Source of the DNA: Frisingicoccus sp009929615
Lineage (GTDB): Bacteria; Bacillota; Clostridia; Lachnospirales; Lachnospiraceae
DNA: 64,000 nucleotides
Reading direction: 5' to 3'
Assembly: GCA_028692275.1 (NCBI GenBank)
Contig: JAQUXR010000005.1
Span: 1-64,000, forward strand
Shown: positions 16,936 through 30,300 of the stretch, in pieces
Position numbering within the stretch: the first letter of the stretch is position 1
Layout of the letters: every line of letters begins with the position of its first letter
The notes under the pieces: generated by a model
Seen by the model: only the letters and a program-made list of their open reading frames with translations
Database searches by the model: none
Told to the model about the DNA's origin: nothing
Program-made: the position numbers and the translations under genes

Positions 16936-18126
16936 GTGAAGAAAGATGAAACATTATATATTAACTTGCTGGGAGAGTTTTCCATTAGCAATGATTATCA
17001 CAAATTCAGACCAACAGGCAGAAGTCAGCAGATGATTCGAATGGTCGCATATATTGTAGCCAATAAAGATATTGATATCTCCAAAGAGAAGATGATAGAT
17101 ATCCTCTGGCCGGGTGAGGGATTGGATAATCCGGGTGGAGCTCTCAGAAATCTTGTATACCGATGTCGTAATGAACTGGAACGATTTTTTCCGGAATCAG
17201 AAGAAAAAAAAGAATGCATTCTTTACAGAAACGGCAATTATTCCTGGAATCCCGTAATTAGCTGCCACATTGATGCTTTTGAATTTGAACACTTGATGAG
17301 TCTGGCAGATAAAGAATCCGATCTGGATGCCCAGTTTAATTATTTTGAAAAAGCCCATGCCCTATATAAAGGCGAATTTCTTCCGCAGGAAGCTCAAGAA
17401 GAGTGGGTCATTTTCCGGAGTGTGTACTATCGCAATCTATATACCCGGTGTGTACTTTCAATGTGCCGATATTATCAATCCAGACAGGACTATGAAAATG
17501 TCATAAACCTGTGTAACCGGTCAACTATGGTTGATGTACTGGATGAACAGATTCATATGGAGAAGATAAAGGCGTATCTTTCCAAGGATTCTGCCCAGCA
17601 GGCATTAGAATATTATTATTCGATAAGTGAACTGTTTTCACAGAAGTATGGTGTGGAAATGAGCGATGCCATGCAGGAAATGTATGTAAAAATAGAAAAA
17701 TGTTTATCGAATCAGCCTTTGGATATTAACAGCTTGGAAAAGAATTTAAAGGATGATAATCATCGCGGAACTTTTTACTGTAATTTTGATGTGTTTCGAA
17801 ATGTATATCAAATCAATCTTCGCTCCAGCCGCCGCTCACAGAGAATGAGATATTTGATTCTTATGACATTGGAAGATAGTAGACATCCGGGCGTAAGTAC
17901 AAACTATCTAAAAGATGATATGGAAGCGATGCATGAAGTCCTGGGGTCCTATCTGCGAAGCAGTGATGTTTACACCCAGTCCAGCCCAACCCAGTTTTCA
18001 CTGATTTTAACAGTTGTTAATGAAAAAGGGAAGAATATAGCTATTGAGCGTGTTAAAAAACGTTTTGAGGAGAAGCATCACCATCCGGAGGTGAAGCTTT
18101 ATATGGAAGAACGTATTATTCATTAA
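16936..18126 (+). CDS. SARP/BTAD-type transcriptional regulator with degenerate GGDEF-like C-terminus
   Basis: Protein of 396 residues. Residues ~5-105 look like an OmpR-type winged helix, with DILWPGEGLDNPGGALRNLV typical of AfsR/SARP-like regulators. Residues ~110-260 form the bacterial transcriptional activator (TPR-like) domain with LYKGEFLPQEAQEEW. The last ~110 residues resemble a GGDEF fold: LRSSDVYTQSSPTQFSLIL lines up with the usual LRxxDxxxRxGGDEF, but the catalytic signature is replaced by SPTQF, so it should be inactive. GTG 16936 is chosen, 8 nt after AGGAGG. The giant surface-protein gene follows directly, making it the likely target. The GGDEF resemblance is my reading, not a computed match. 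Confidence 0.8.
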   Translation: MKKDETLYINLLGEFSISNDYHKFRPTGRSQQMIRMVAYIVANKDIDISKEKMIDILWPGEGLDNPGGALRNLVYRCRNELERFFPESEEKKECILYRNGNYSWNPVISCHIDAFEFEHLMSLADKESDLDAQFNYFEKAHALYKGEFLPQEAQEEWVIFRSVYYRNLYTRCVLSMCRYYQSRQDYENVINLCNRSTMVDVLDEQIHMEKIKAYLSKDSAQQALEYYYSISELFSQKYGVEMSDAMQEMYVKIEKCLSNQPLDINSLEKNLKDDNHRGTFYCNFDVFRNVYQINLRSSRRSQRMRYLILMTLEDSRHPGVSTNYLKDDMEAMHEVLGSYLRSSDVYTQSSPTQFSLILTVVNEKGKNIAIERVKKRFEEKHHHPEVKLYMEERIIH

Positions 18127-18155
18127 AGTTTTTTTAAAAAACAGAATATAGCGTT

Positions 18156-18182
18156 TTGTTTGGTAGAATATTATAGTATAAT
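18156..18182 (+). promoter_or_regulatory. possible promoter of the giant surface-protein gene
   Basis: TATAAT at 18177-18182 with TTGTTT at 18156-18161 (15-bp spacing, short). Two copies of AGAATAT start at 18143 and 18165, 22 bp apart, and could be regulator contacts. Confidence 0.4.
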
Positions 18183-18234
18183 AAAGTATACTTGCTTATA
18201 TAGATATCAAGTGGGTTACAAGGAGGATGAGAGA

Positions 18235-18345
18235 ATGAGGGAAAAGAAGACGACTCGTCTGAAACGAATACTAGCATGGCTTTTGATTATTACCATGGTG
18301 GTATCGTCAAACATGTCCATGACGCGCTTCAGGCTCATGCGTTAG
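18235..18345 (+). other. signal-peptide segment of the giant surface protein, out of frame with its body
   Basis: ATG 18235 is 8 nt after AAGGAGG and opens a classic secretion signal: MREKKTTRLKRIL followed by the hydrophobic AWLLIITMVVSSNMSM. The frame then hits TAG at 18343-18345. The giant ORF in the next frame has no signal peptide of its own, and its first residues around VHDALQAHA read like the end of one. Adding a single base near 18330 would give a continuous signal peptide ending in an AHA cleavage site. Either the allele is broken, the read has an error, or translation or replication slippage restores it. Confidence 0.8.
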
Positions 18346-21300
18346 GCACATCGGAAACCGGTGAAGAAACAACCGTAGAACCGATGTCAGAAACGCCGGA
18401 AGACAGCCAGGAGACTTTTGTGGATACAACGGCTTCGACGGAAAGTGTGGTAACAGAAGACACTGAAACAGAGAGTCCAGAGACAGAAAGTTTCGAAACA
18501 GAGAGTAAAGAAACAGAGAGTAAGGAAACAGAAAGCAAAGAAACAGAAAGCACAGAGACAGAAAGCAAGGAAACAGAGAGCAAGGAAACGGAGACAGATG
18601 AAGGCATGGCTCTTGATGCTGCCAGAGAAGTTACCGGTGTTAATATCGATGTTTCCGGACAGATTGTTACTGATGGTGACAAGGGTTATGTCCTTTCAGG
18701 TGAATCTTTCCAGTATCGTCTGAATTATACGGTGCCATCCCTTGGTACAGGCTCAGGCAGTGCTTATCAGAATGCGAAGATTGTCTTTACCCTGCCAGAT
18801 TATGTCGTTATGGACACGAATGAGGACGGCAGTTACAAGGTTACAGGTGCAGAAGTAACGAATGTGACCTATGATGGAAGTGAAGGCAGCAGAACTCGCC
18901 GTCTGATAGTAGACCTGACAAATCCGCTGCCATTAAATACCACGGGTTATGTGACGATTGGACTTCGTACAGAAAACCTTAAAACACCTGATAAGACACT
19001 GAACTTTAATTCAGTAAAGCTTCAGGGAGTTTTCATTAATGCGGTTGGAGACAGTGAGAATTTTGAACTCACAGTTCCTGAACAAAGGGTAGACGTTAAT
19101 GCAACCTCTGAATGGAATGTCGATAAAAGTATCGTATCTGAAGGAAAGGTAGCGAGTGAAGATTATTACGATGTTACATACCAGATATCTGTAACTGATC
19201 CGAGTGGCACTAATCATTTAGGCCGTTTGGATTTTTATGATTTTTCATTAACAGATGCATTTCCATCAACTGCTGATATCAGAAATTCCGGAGAGGCAGA
19301 AAGCGTTAGCGGACCACTTCCGGATGGTGGAAAAGCCGTACTGGTCTATGACGTAAAGATGATTCGTGATGGCGGAGATATTTCTTTATCAGAAGGTGGA
19401 ACGGATGCTTATGGTTATTCGGTGAATGTATCAGGTTCTGATGTAACGGGCATCAACTTTAACAGCCTTTACCGGATTCAGTCCGGTGATTCGGAAGCTT
19501 CTGGACAGTTTGTAACTGTTGGCCAGCCAACGAATACAACCTATCAGTACACTGTTCGTTATCCATATTCGCCATATATGACGGATATGAATGAGGAACA
19601 TGTCAAAGAATATACTTTGACGAATACAGCGAAGCTCGCTTATCAGCTGCTCGGACCTACTGCCCAGACAAGTAAGACAGACACAGCGTCTTTTAAAATC
19701 GGCGGTTATGGTACCATGCCTCTCAATGCAAATCTTTCCTTGAAAAAATATATTCAGGTTGGAGAGGAAGAAATTCTTTTAAACAGCAGTGCACAGGCAG
19801 CCTTCGGGAATGCACAGTTTACATTATATAATGATGAAAGTTGTACCGATGTGGCTTATAATCTCTACAATGATCAGATGAGCGATGTGGCTGTTGGCAG
19901 CAATGGTACACTGGTCTTTAATAATCTGCGTACAGGGACATACTATCTTAAAGAGGTAACAGGAATTGAAGGATGTTCTGCATTAAATCCGGTTAAGGTT
20001 GTCATATCTGACACGGATGCTTCTGTAACGGTTACAGGAGATGAACATGTTGTGGTTGAAAGCCAGGGAAGTCTTAATGAAGACCCTGCTGTCAATGCCC
20101 GTACTGTGTCTATTAAAGTAGTAAACCCTTCAGCATCCATTGGTTCATTGGAATTTACAAAAAAAGGTACAGATGCCGATGGAAATATAGAAAATCTTTC
20201 CGGCATTGAGTTTACACTGACATTGAAGTCAGATTCCGGTAAAACTTATACTGCAACATCAAGATCTGACGGAAAAACCCGTTTTAACGGAATTCCGGCA
20301 GGCGATTATACATTAAGCGAAACGTCTATCCCTCAGACACTTCAAGATAAAGGTTATAAACCAGCTGCAGATAAAGATATAACTATTGCAGCAAACACAG
20401 TAAACAAACCGGATTTAGATGGAAATAATGTTTTTATGAACATTTCGGACAAAGGCCGGTTAAAGATTGTTAAAAAAAGTAATCAGAATAAAGACACATT
20501 GCTTCCGGGTGCTGCTTTTGAATTGTACGGACCATATGAAAGCCAGTCCGCAGCAGAAGCTGCAGGGAATACGCCGGCAGGCACTCCGGCCGGAAGAATA
20601 ACAAGTGGAGATAATGGAGAAGCAGTTTCAGCTATACTGACGAAAGGCTTCTATATTATTAAAGAAGTGACAGCACCTGCCAACTATGTATTAGAGGAAG
20701 ATGTTACAGTTGTCGAAGTTAAGGCAGGAGAGACAACGGCACCTGTGGAAATCCTTAATAACGAACAGGTAAAAGTGACTTTCCGTAAGCAGGGGATTGA
20801 TAATCTGCAGGCCCTGGCATATCTTCAGGAACTGGCGGGAGCAACATTTCAGATTTATGATGCCAATTCCCAGCCTTTAAAAGGTACAAAGGATGGAAAT
20901 GGCGATTATCGTCTGACAGCTTCCGGCGGTGAGAATGTCATTATCACAACGGAATTGGACCCGACGGGCATTTCTGTATCTGACGGTGTTTATTTAGCTC
21001 CTGGTACTTATTACTATAAGGAGATTGCGGCACCGAAACCATTTGATACAGGCAATGTATCTGATCAGCTTCACAGCTTTACTGTAAAAGCCAGAGATGA
21101 GGTGGATTCAGATTCAGCATACACGATTCAGACCCAGACTGTAAAAAATGCTACACAGACAGGAAGAATCCGAATTGTTAAACGTCTCTCAGGGACTGAG
21201 ACAGGAATTAATGGAGTTACTTTTGGAATCTATTATAGAGCCGGAACAGACTATGTGGAAGTAGACCGGGTGACAACGACAGACCAGAGAGTCGGAACGT

Positions 21301-24300
21301 CTCTCCAGAGTGGTATTGGATATACATCGGCACTTTTGGATACGTCGAGAACGTATTACATAAAGGAACTCAGTGTTCCAGACGGCTATGTTCTGGATGA
21401 AACCTATCAGGAGGTATCCTTTACCAATGGTTTACTGTCTGTTGAAAAAGTTATTTATAATGTACCGCTGCCGTCTATTAAGATTGTTAAAAAGGATTCG
21501 GTACGAAGCACAGCAATCAGCGGCGCAAGGTTTACACTTTATGATTCGAATTTTGCAGTAGTCAGCGGATGTGAAAATCTTTCAACGGATGCCAAGGGCG
21601 AGATTACCTTTGCCAGCAAAGCCTTAAAACCGGATACCCAGTATTATGTGCGTGAAACGAGCGTACCAAGTAATTATGTGTTAGATGAAACACCGTATAC
21701 GGTTACAAACGCTGGTGTAAAATATATTCCGGTGAAAACAAATGCCTATACGGATGCAGCAAGTCTCATGACTACATTAGAACTTGTAAATCTTCGTAAA
21801 GCAGATTTACAGATTGAAAAGCTGACAACGATGGATATGGCGGCTGGTTCAACAACGACCCTTGCAAATGTGAAATTTAATCTTTATACGAAGGTTACAG
21901 ACAGCTTTGCGGCAGATAAGCTTGCAGCAAATTCCAGACCACTGTCGACAAAAACGACAGGGAATAACGGAAAGGCAACCTTTTCAAATCTGGCACCGGG
22001 AGAATACTGGCTCGAGGAAGAACTTCCGGATGGGTATAAGACAAGTACAGAAGCAACAAAGGTCACTTCAGTAACCCTTGCACCGGGTGAAAATAAGTCG
22101 AACTATACTTCAAAAACAAATCAAATTACAAACACACCAACCATGGGCAAACTGGCACTGGAGAAATATGTGGCAGCAGCAAATGGCACAGCTTCTACGA
22201 CGGGGCTTGCCAATGTTTCCTTTGAAGTAGAGAACAGTGTTACTCATGATAAAGTTACTTTAACAACAGATGGAAACGGTAAGGTGACATCCGGATGGCT
22301 GGCACCGGGGACCTATACAGTCACAGAAACTTCAGCACCTACAGGTTATATTGCCGATTCCACACCAAGAATCGTCACAGTAACTGCTGGAAAAACAGTA
22401 ACTGTAGATACAGCGAATAACCCGCTTACTTTTGTCAATAAGAAGACAGGCCGGTTTACTCTGAATAAATTTGGTGTTTATACGGATGGTTCGAATACAA
22501 TTATCAGCAGAGAAAAACTTGCAGGAGCGACCTTCGGTATTTATCCGGCACTGGCAACAGAAACAGCTGGCCCGGCTGCAGGATCTTCACCGGTAAGTGT
22601 TACAACGATTACAGGTTTGACATCAAATCCGTTTAAAATGTCAGATTCCTCAATAAACATTACAGGAATAGCACCAGGCGAATATTGGTTAAAAGAAACA
22701 GAAGCACCAAGTGAAGACTGGGAACTGGCAGACCCTGTCCGCATTAAGGTTTTAGCTGACGGAACTGTTCAGATAGGCGTTTATGCCGGTGGAAACTGGA
22801 CCTTTACAGCGGCAACTTCTCTTGATGTTAATAATGAATCCAAATATCCAAGAATTCGTATCATCAAGATTGAGAATGGAACAGAGATTAAGCTGAATGG
22901 TGCTCAGTTTGAATTATACAAAGCTGATGCAAGCGGTACAGTAACGACCTCAGATGGTACGAAGGTCAGTCTTTACAAACATAACTTACAGGAAATATAT
23001 GAATCAGGAACAGCCAGAGATGATGCAACAGGAAATGCGATTGCCGGAGAAGCAGTTACGATTAAGCTGACAGAAGCGGGCAATTATTACCTGAAAGAAA
23101 TCAAGGCACCGGACGACCATTATTTTACAGAAGAATGGACAGGTCCTATAGTCGTTACATCAGATATGGGTGGTCAGGAACTTCAACAGACGGTTATTAA
23201 CTACAAGAATAACCAGGCACCGGGCGTAAAAGTGGGACCAGATGGAACTGCTAAGCTGGCAGGGGCAGTCATTGCTGTGTTTGAATCATCTGAAGATGTA
23301 ACGGCGATGAATAACTTTATGAAGTCGAATTATAATCCTCTTTCACCATGGGCAGCAGCCGCTGTTAATGATGCAGCTTTTATGAGTACACACAGGATTG
23401 TTCAGACAGCCACTTCTGATGCGAATGGAGAGTTTGAATTTGAAAATCTGACCGATGGACATACCTATTATATGATGGAATTAGTTCCGCCGGAAAATTA
23501 TCAGCTTTCAAAAACAGGGGTAAATGGTGACTATGTATATTATACGGTAGTTGTAAGTAATCCATATAATGCCGCTGCTCCATTTACAACGATTACAAGT
23601 AATGATGCAGATGAAACAGCCCGACTGGCAAATAGCCATAATCTTTCTATTAAAAATTATGAAAAACAGAATATACTGTTTACGAAACTCTGCAATCTGT
23701 CCGGACAGATTTTGAAACTGGATGGTGCAACCTTTGAGATTTATAAGGCAAATGCCGCAGGCACGGCACCGGATTTGGATGCAGGCTTTGTGGATAAAAT
23801 CACAGCTTCCACGAATGGACAGTACAGTTCCATCATGCTTCCGGCAGGCACATATTTCATTGAGGAAACAGTGACCCCGTCAATTGGAGATACGACCTTT
23901 GATGAAGAAACCGGAGAGAGAGAAGGTGTTGTTACTGTTACAATGCCAAATTCTTCAGTTCGTCGTTTCTATAAGGTCGAATTGGGAAGAAATGCAGATG
24001 ATACAACCTGGGACAGCGATAATCCAATTTGGAATAATGCCACTAAAGGTAAATTTGTTCTGAATAAAATAAGCAGTGAGTCTACGACAGGTAAGACCAT
24101 CTGGGTTGCAGCTACCTTTAAGATGAGGAAATGGGTCGTTAGTAATGGCGAAGGCTCATGGAAGGATGCCGGTACTTTTACAACGGATGGCAAAGGCACC
24201 TTTACTTCGGATTTTATAGAGCCTGGATATTACGAGCTGACGGAACAGTCGGCGGAGGGATATACTGTAGTCACTACACCTATATATCTGGAGATTGGAG

Positions 24301-27300
24301 CAAATAAAATAACAGATGGTTCAAGGTCTGCGTATGCAACTATTGGCAGCGGTTCATACAGCGTTTATCGGCCATTAGAGGAAGTAATTGCTGACACACC
24401 ATTTGAACCGATAACTGTGGAAAACGTTCCAAAATCAGGTTTGAACATTACGAAATACGGTGTTTGGAGCGGAAATGGTGTTAACAATAAAGAATCAGAA
24501 CTTTTATCCGGCGTTGAGTTTGAACTCTATGTGAAGCTGACAGAAGATTTTACGGCAGATACAGCAGCAGGAAAACAGCCAGCAGGTTTTCCTAAATCAG
24601 CTTCAACTGTTGACGGAAAAGCAAGTTTTACCAATCTGGATCAGGGCAGCTATTGGATTAAAGAAGTTTCTGTAGGCAGTCAGAATAATGACAAATATGG
24701 AAAAGATTCTTATACGCCAATTGCGGTTGTATTAAATTCAAGTACAGCAGTTGAAAAGACCGTTGAGAATGAAGCTAATTATGGTAAGTTCCGTGTAACC
24801 AAAGTGGATGCGGATACTCTGGCCAAATTAGATGGAGCAACATTTGAAATTCTCAAAGAAAACGGAGATAGTCTGAGTCCTGCACAATTTATGACGGCTG
24901 ATGGACAGGGACGTTATGTTTCACCACTTCTTCCGGTTGGAAGCTACAAACTGAAAGAAACGGGAACACCAAATGGATATTCTACAAATAAGGATACAAT
25001 ATTTGGACCATTTACAGTGACTGCTAATGGCTTCAATGATGTAGCAGCAGTGCTGGAAAACGAGCACGATAATGAACTTAAGATTACTAAAAAAGGACAG
25101 CTGGCTTTGGATGACGAAGCAGCTGGCAATATTACAGTGACTGCAAAATTCGCTCTTTATGCCAGTGAGGCCGCAGCAAAAGCAGCAACAGCTGCAAATC
25201 CTGGAACAGGGGAAAATGCACCGGTTAGACAGGGGCAGACAGCGAGTGCAGTTATTAACTGGACCGGTCTTAAAGACGGCACCTATTATCTGAGGGAGCT
25301 TGAAGCACCGAGCGGCTATTTGGCTGAGACAGATGAAAATGGAAACCCTAAGGTATATGAAATCACATTGTCAAATGATACAAACTATCAGCATACCTAT
25401 GAGGTGACCAATGCACTTCGTGGTGCTTTCAAAATCAAAAAGACAGTTACTTTAAATGGCAGTCCGATTCCTTTAGAAGGCGTTGTCTTTAATGTATTTG
25501 AATATTCAGATGCTACAAAGGGCAGTCAAATTGGAAGCATTACAACAGATGCCAAGGGCGAAGCAGACAGCAGCAATTTGACACTGAATCCGGGAACCTA
25601 TCTTCTGGAAGAAGTTCTTCAGGACGGTATGTCACTTACGACAGCTGCACCGCTCACAGTAACGATTGAAAATGGCAAGACTAATACAACCTATTTTGAT
25701 GCACCAATTGCTAATGCGACACAGTATGGTCGTTTTACTCTGAAAAAGGTATCTTCGACAGATAGTACGACACCACTTGTTGGAGCACGGTTCCAGTTGT
25801 ACAGAAAAGATGCAGGTGGAAATTGGGGTCAACCGTTAGAATCCGGTGGCAAGGACTATATCGAAATTACAAATAACGATGGTACCTACACTTCAGGGCT
25901 TATGGCAACAGGTGATTATAAGCTTGTTGAAATTAAAGCACCGAATTCAATCAAAGACAGTGCTAATCATGATGTTAATTTCTATAATGACGGCGAGCCG
26001 ATTGAATTTACAATTACAGCTGCCGGTGAAATAGCTCTTACAAAAGAGAATACACCTTACCGGACATTAAAGATTGTAAAGAAGAGTGATGAGCAGAATG
26101 GTAGTTCAGTTCTTCAAAATGCAAAATTCAAGTTGTACGCAACCGTAGACGGAACCACCAAGGGCGAACTCATCGGTGCAGAAGTTACAACGGATGGTGA
26201 AGGTACGGCTTATTGGGATAATATCGCACCGGGTAAATATATTCTGGAAGAAACAGAGGCTCCGTCAGGTTACGAGAAAGTCACAGAAGTGGTTGATGTG
26301 CCTGAAGCAGAAACAATTAATGAACTGACATATGCAAAAAATATTGTTGATGTCTCTGTTCAGGGTCGGATTCTCATTCAGAAACAGGCGGTAGACGGAA
26401 CTGTTTTAAAAGGAGCAGAATTTAAGATTTATAAGGCAGATGATGTGAATCTTGAAAATCCAGTAGATACAGTGACAATTGCTGAAACTGGAAACTATGG
26501 TTCTTCAAAACTTCTTGATACAGGAAACTATATAGTTGTTGAGACCAAAGCACCAAATGGTTATACGTTGGATGCAAATCTTTTGCCGGTTAAAAAGACA
26601 GTTAGTGTCAATGGTATTCAGAATCCAACAGCCGTATTTACCGGAGTCAGCCAAACTGCAATAGATGGCTATACAAATCTGGTGATTTTCCAGAACCGTA
26701 CAGAAACTTCTATCAAAGGTTTTAAAGCATCCATTCAAAAGGATGTGCGTATTGGAACAAATGACTTTGGTGATACAGCACAGTCTGAAGACAGCCTGAT
26801 GTTTAAAGATGTAACAGCAGACTTTAAGATTTCTGGATTAACAGATGGTACAAATGAACTTGCAGCAGAGAAATTTGTTGTTACAGATGATACTTTTGTT
26901 TATCAGGGATACGACCTGGCGAATAGGGGCGGCTATTATGCCCTGACCAATGAGCAGATGGCGAAAATGTCCTATACTGTAGACAGTGTAACTGTTTCAA
27001 AGGCGGTTAATACGGACACAGCTAAAAAGGTTTCCGCAGTACTTGAAGCAAAAGTCAATAATCAGTGGACGACTGTGGATACAGGAAGTCAGCTGACAGA
27101 CCTTTCAACGATAGGAACTGACGGCGTTAAAATTACTATGCCGGAGAATGCTGCAGGTTTCCGCCTCAGCTACAGTGGCACAGCTGCAGGATTTACCTGC
27201 GGTGATATTGGAATGACAGCAACCTTTAAAAAGCGTGATTCCGATGAAACACTGCCGGATATTCGTAAGATTATTAATACTGCTAACCTTGAATGGGAAG

Positions 27301-30300
27301 ATACCCGTTTAAGTAGCAGCGGGGCAGCGAATCATCAGACAGGTCATCCGACGGACAGTGCAGAAATTCTGTTTAATCAGTATGATGAAAACCTTCCGCA
27401 TCTTGCATTGACGAATCAGATTACGAACTTACCAACCAGCGGATTCTTCTATAGTGGAAAGCCAATTAATTTCCAGACAACGGCTAAAGTAACAGAAGAG
27501 ACAGATGAAAGTCTGAAGCATCCGGTAATGTCCATTAATTTGCCGGCATATACAACCCTGGATGAATCCAAATACGGTGAATATGGTGTGCGGGGCATTC
27601 GTGTCCGGGTTGGCGGTAATGTTCTTACAAACTTTACCTTATCTGATCCAATTACAGTGACAGATACAGAGGGACGTGTATCCTATAAATATGTCCTCGA
27701 TTTTGGAGAAAACACAGAATGGCCGAAGGGTACAGAAATCATTTTAGATTATTCATCTATTATTGATTTGAAAGTACCGGAAAATGTCATATCTCTTGAA
27801 TCCCAGGCCTATATCGGAAGTGGTTATCAGCTTCCGCTGACACTGGAAAATAAGACAGGTATGAGTTACCTTCAATCGACAGTGGACAGCAGTACTAAAA
27901 AAGAAGATACAGATATTGACCAAAAGGTTGAAGCCAATGGTGGATCAATTGAAGGTGAGGGACTTACCTATCTGGAACAGCCGGTACAGCTGGAGCTGAC
28001 AGCAAATGACAGCCTCCAGGTCCTCAAATCCATTGGTACAGAAGCCGGAAGCTATCTGGGCACAGGCCAGACGGCTACCGTAAAACCTGCAGACACTGTA
28101 TATTATAGGCTTACAATGGTAAACGCAGGTGCAGATGTTAAAACGGCAAGATTTGTAGATATTCTGCCATTTAACGGTGATTCTCAGGAATTCCGTGCAA
28201 TGGACAGTTCGATACTCAATAACCGTGGTTCTGTTCTTCCGACAGGAGACGGCTATGAAAAACCAACGCTTCTTTCTGTTGAAGGAAATGCATCCGGAAA
28301 GGCAGTTGAGGGCTATACTGTTTATTATTACGTAGGCGAAAACTGGGATAGCGGCACAAGAGCTTCCAAATCTACTGCAGAGGACCTTCCAATGCTTGCT
28401 TTAAAGAATGGCGGCTGGTCTGGATGGACAACAAGTCCGGCAGATATGTCCCAGGTTACAGCTATTGGTGTTGAAGTTACATTTAGTGATGATGCTTTGC
28501 TGGGAACAGGTGACAGTTATGAGGTTACACTCTCTATGAGAGCACCGGGTTATACAGCAGAACAGGAAGCAGCCTATGCAAATGCTGTAATGATTAACTC
28601 CACCGCCATAGCAGTTATTAGAGATGGCGATGATATGTCAAATAACATCATTGATACCAGCGAACGTGTAGGTTCAAATATGGTTTCAGCCAACTTCTAT
28701 ATCACAACCGGAAGTATTGGAGACTATGCTTTCTATGATGATAATGACAATGGTGTTCAAGATGAGGGTGACCGTCCGGCAAGAAATGTTCCGGTAACGC
28801 TTTACTGGAAGAAGAATACCCTGAATGGTGATGGAAGTGTCAATGAAGGCGAATGGACAGAATATGCGAAGACATTGACAGATCACACAACAGGTAAGTA
28901 TCTCTTTGATAAACTGCCGTGTAACTATCGGACCGAGGCTTCGAAAGCTGACGGTTCAGGATATGATGCCAATCCTGAAAATCCTGCATGGTATGTAGGT
29001 AATACCTATTATGCATATCAGGTTGTCTTTGGAATTCCGGAGCACTATGGTGCAACGACTCAGTATGCAGCGGGAACCGGTGATGTAAATCACGAACCGT
29101 TGGATTCCAATATCAATGATGCCGGTCAGACCGAGCCAATAGATTTGGAATTGACTGTAGGTGATAATGGACGTCTGGTTGGTGAAAACAACATGACTAT
29201 TGATGCAGGTTATGTCAAACTTGTATCTCTTGGTGATTACGTCTGGGTTGATGATAATAAAAATGGTATTCAGGATGCCAGCGAAAAGGGCTTAAATGGT
29301 GTCACAGTAAATCTTTACAAACTGTCTTCTGAAAATGATACCACGGAAGGAAAAACACCTTATCGGACACAACAGACAGTTATGAATCCAACAACGAACC
29401 AGAATGGTTATTACTGTTTCACAGATTTGCCAAAGGGCTATTATGTTGTAGAATATGATATTTCCAATGTGGATAAAGTAGGATATACATCGAAATATAC
29501 CTTTACAGAATCCAATAAGGGAAGCTCCGGGGCCGATTCTGATGCTAAACATATTATGGATGCCGATGGAAGAGTCCAGCAGACAGATGTTATTCATCTG
29601 ACAGCGGATGACATGACATGGGATGCCGGTGTTACGGTATACAGTGCATTAGGCGGATTCTGTTTTGATGATCAGGATTATGATAATACGCAGAGTCTCT
29701 ATATTGCACTTCCGGGAACGGTTGTTTCACTGTATACCATTGATGAAAATGGACAGCGTTCAAGTAAGCCATTAAATTCAGTGACGGTTGGTGAAGATGG
29801 AAGATATCTCTTTGATCATCTGGAAGCAGGACGTTATCAGTTGCACTTTGATTATCCAGACCGTTATGCAGGTGTTACAGCCGGTATTGGAGATAAACTT
29901 CACGATTCAGAGACAAGATTCTTTGATGATGAAACTTTAAACAGCGGATTTTCAGAAATCATTACGCTTCCAGCTGATACAGCAGATATAACCCATGATG
30001 CAGGAGCAAATCTCTTCAGTGCAGTTGGCGATTATATCTGGCATGATGCGAATAAAAATGGACTTCAGGATGCCGGCGAAGCACCGGTTGAAGATATTCT
30101 TGTCACATTACAGCAGAAGAAGGGTGATGGTGAATGGGAAACTGTAACCACAGCGACGACCGATGCTAATGGACTGTATCAGTTTACAGGTATCAAGAGC
30201 AGTGACCATTATGATGTATCTTATAGGGTTGTTTTTGGAATCGGACGTAGGGTTTCGATTACACAGCCAAAACAGGGTATGGATACTGCTATCGATTCAA

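Noticed and set aside
18276..18300. Programmed -1 frameshift to join signal peptide and giant ORF
   Set aside because: No slippery X-XXY-YYZ heptamer is present in the 110-nt overlap; the closest (CTTTTG) does not allow pairing after slippage. Kept only as a remote option.
18335..18682. Minus-strand SVSLLSV-type repeat ORF
   Set aside because: Shadow of the KETES repeats of the giant protein.
19720..26710. CRISPR-like or recent tandem duplication in the giant gene
   Set aside because: Units are similar only at protein level and much too long and diverged for CRISPR or fresh duplication.
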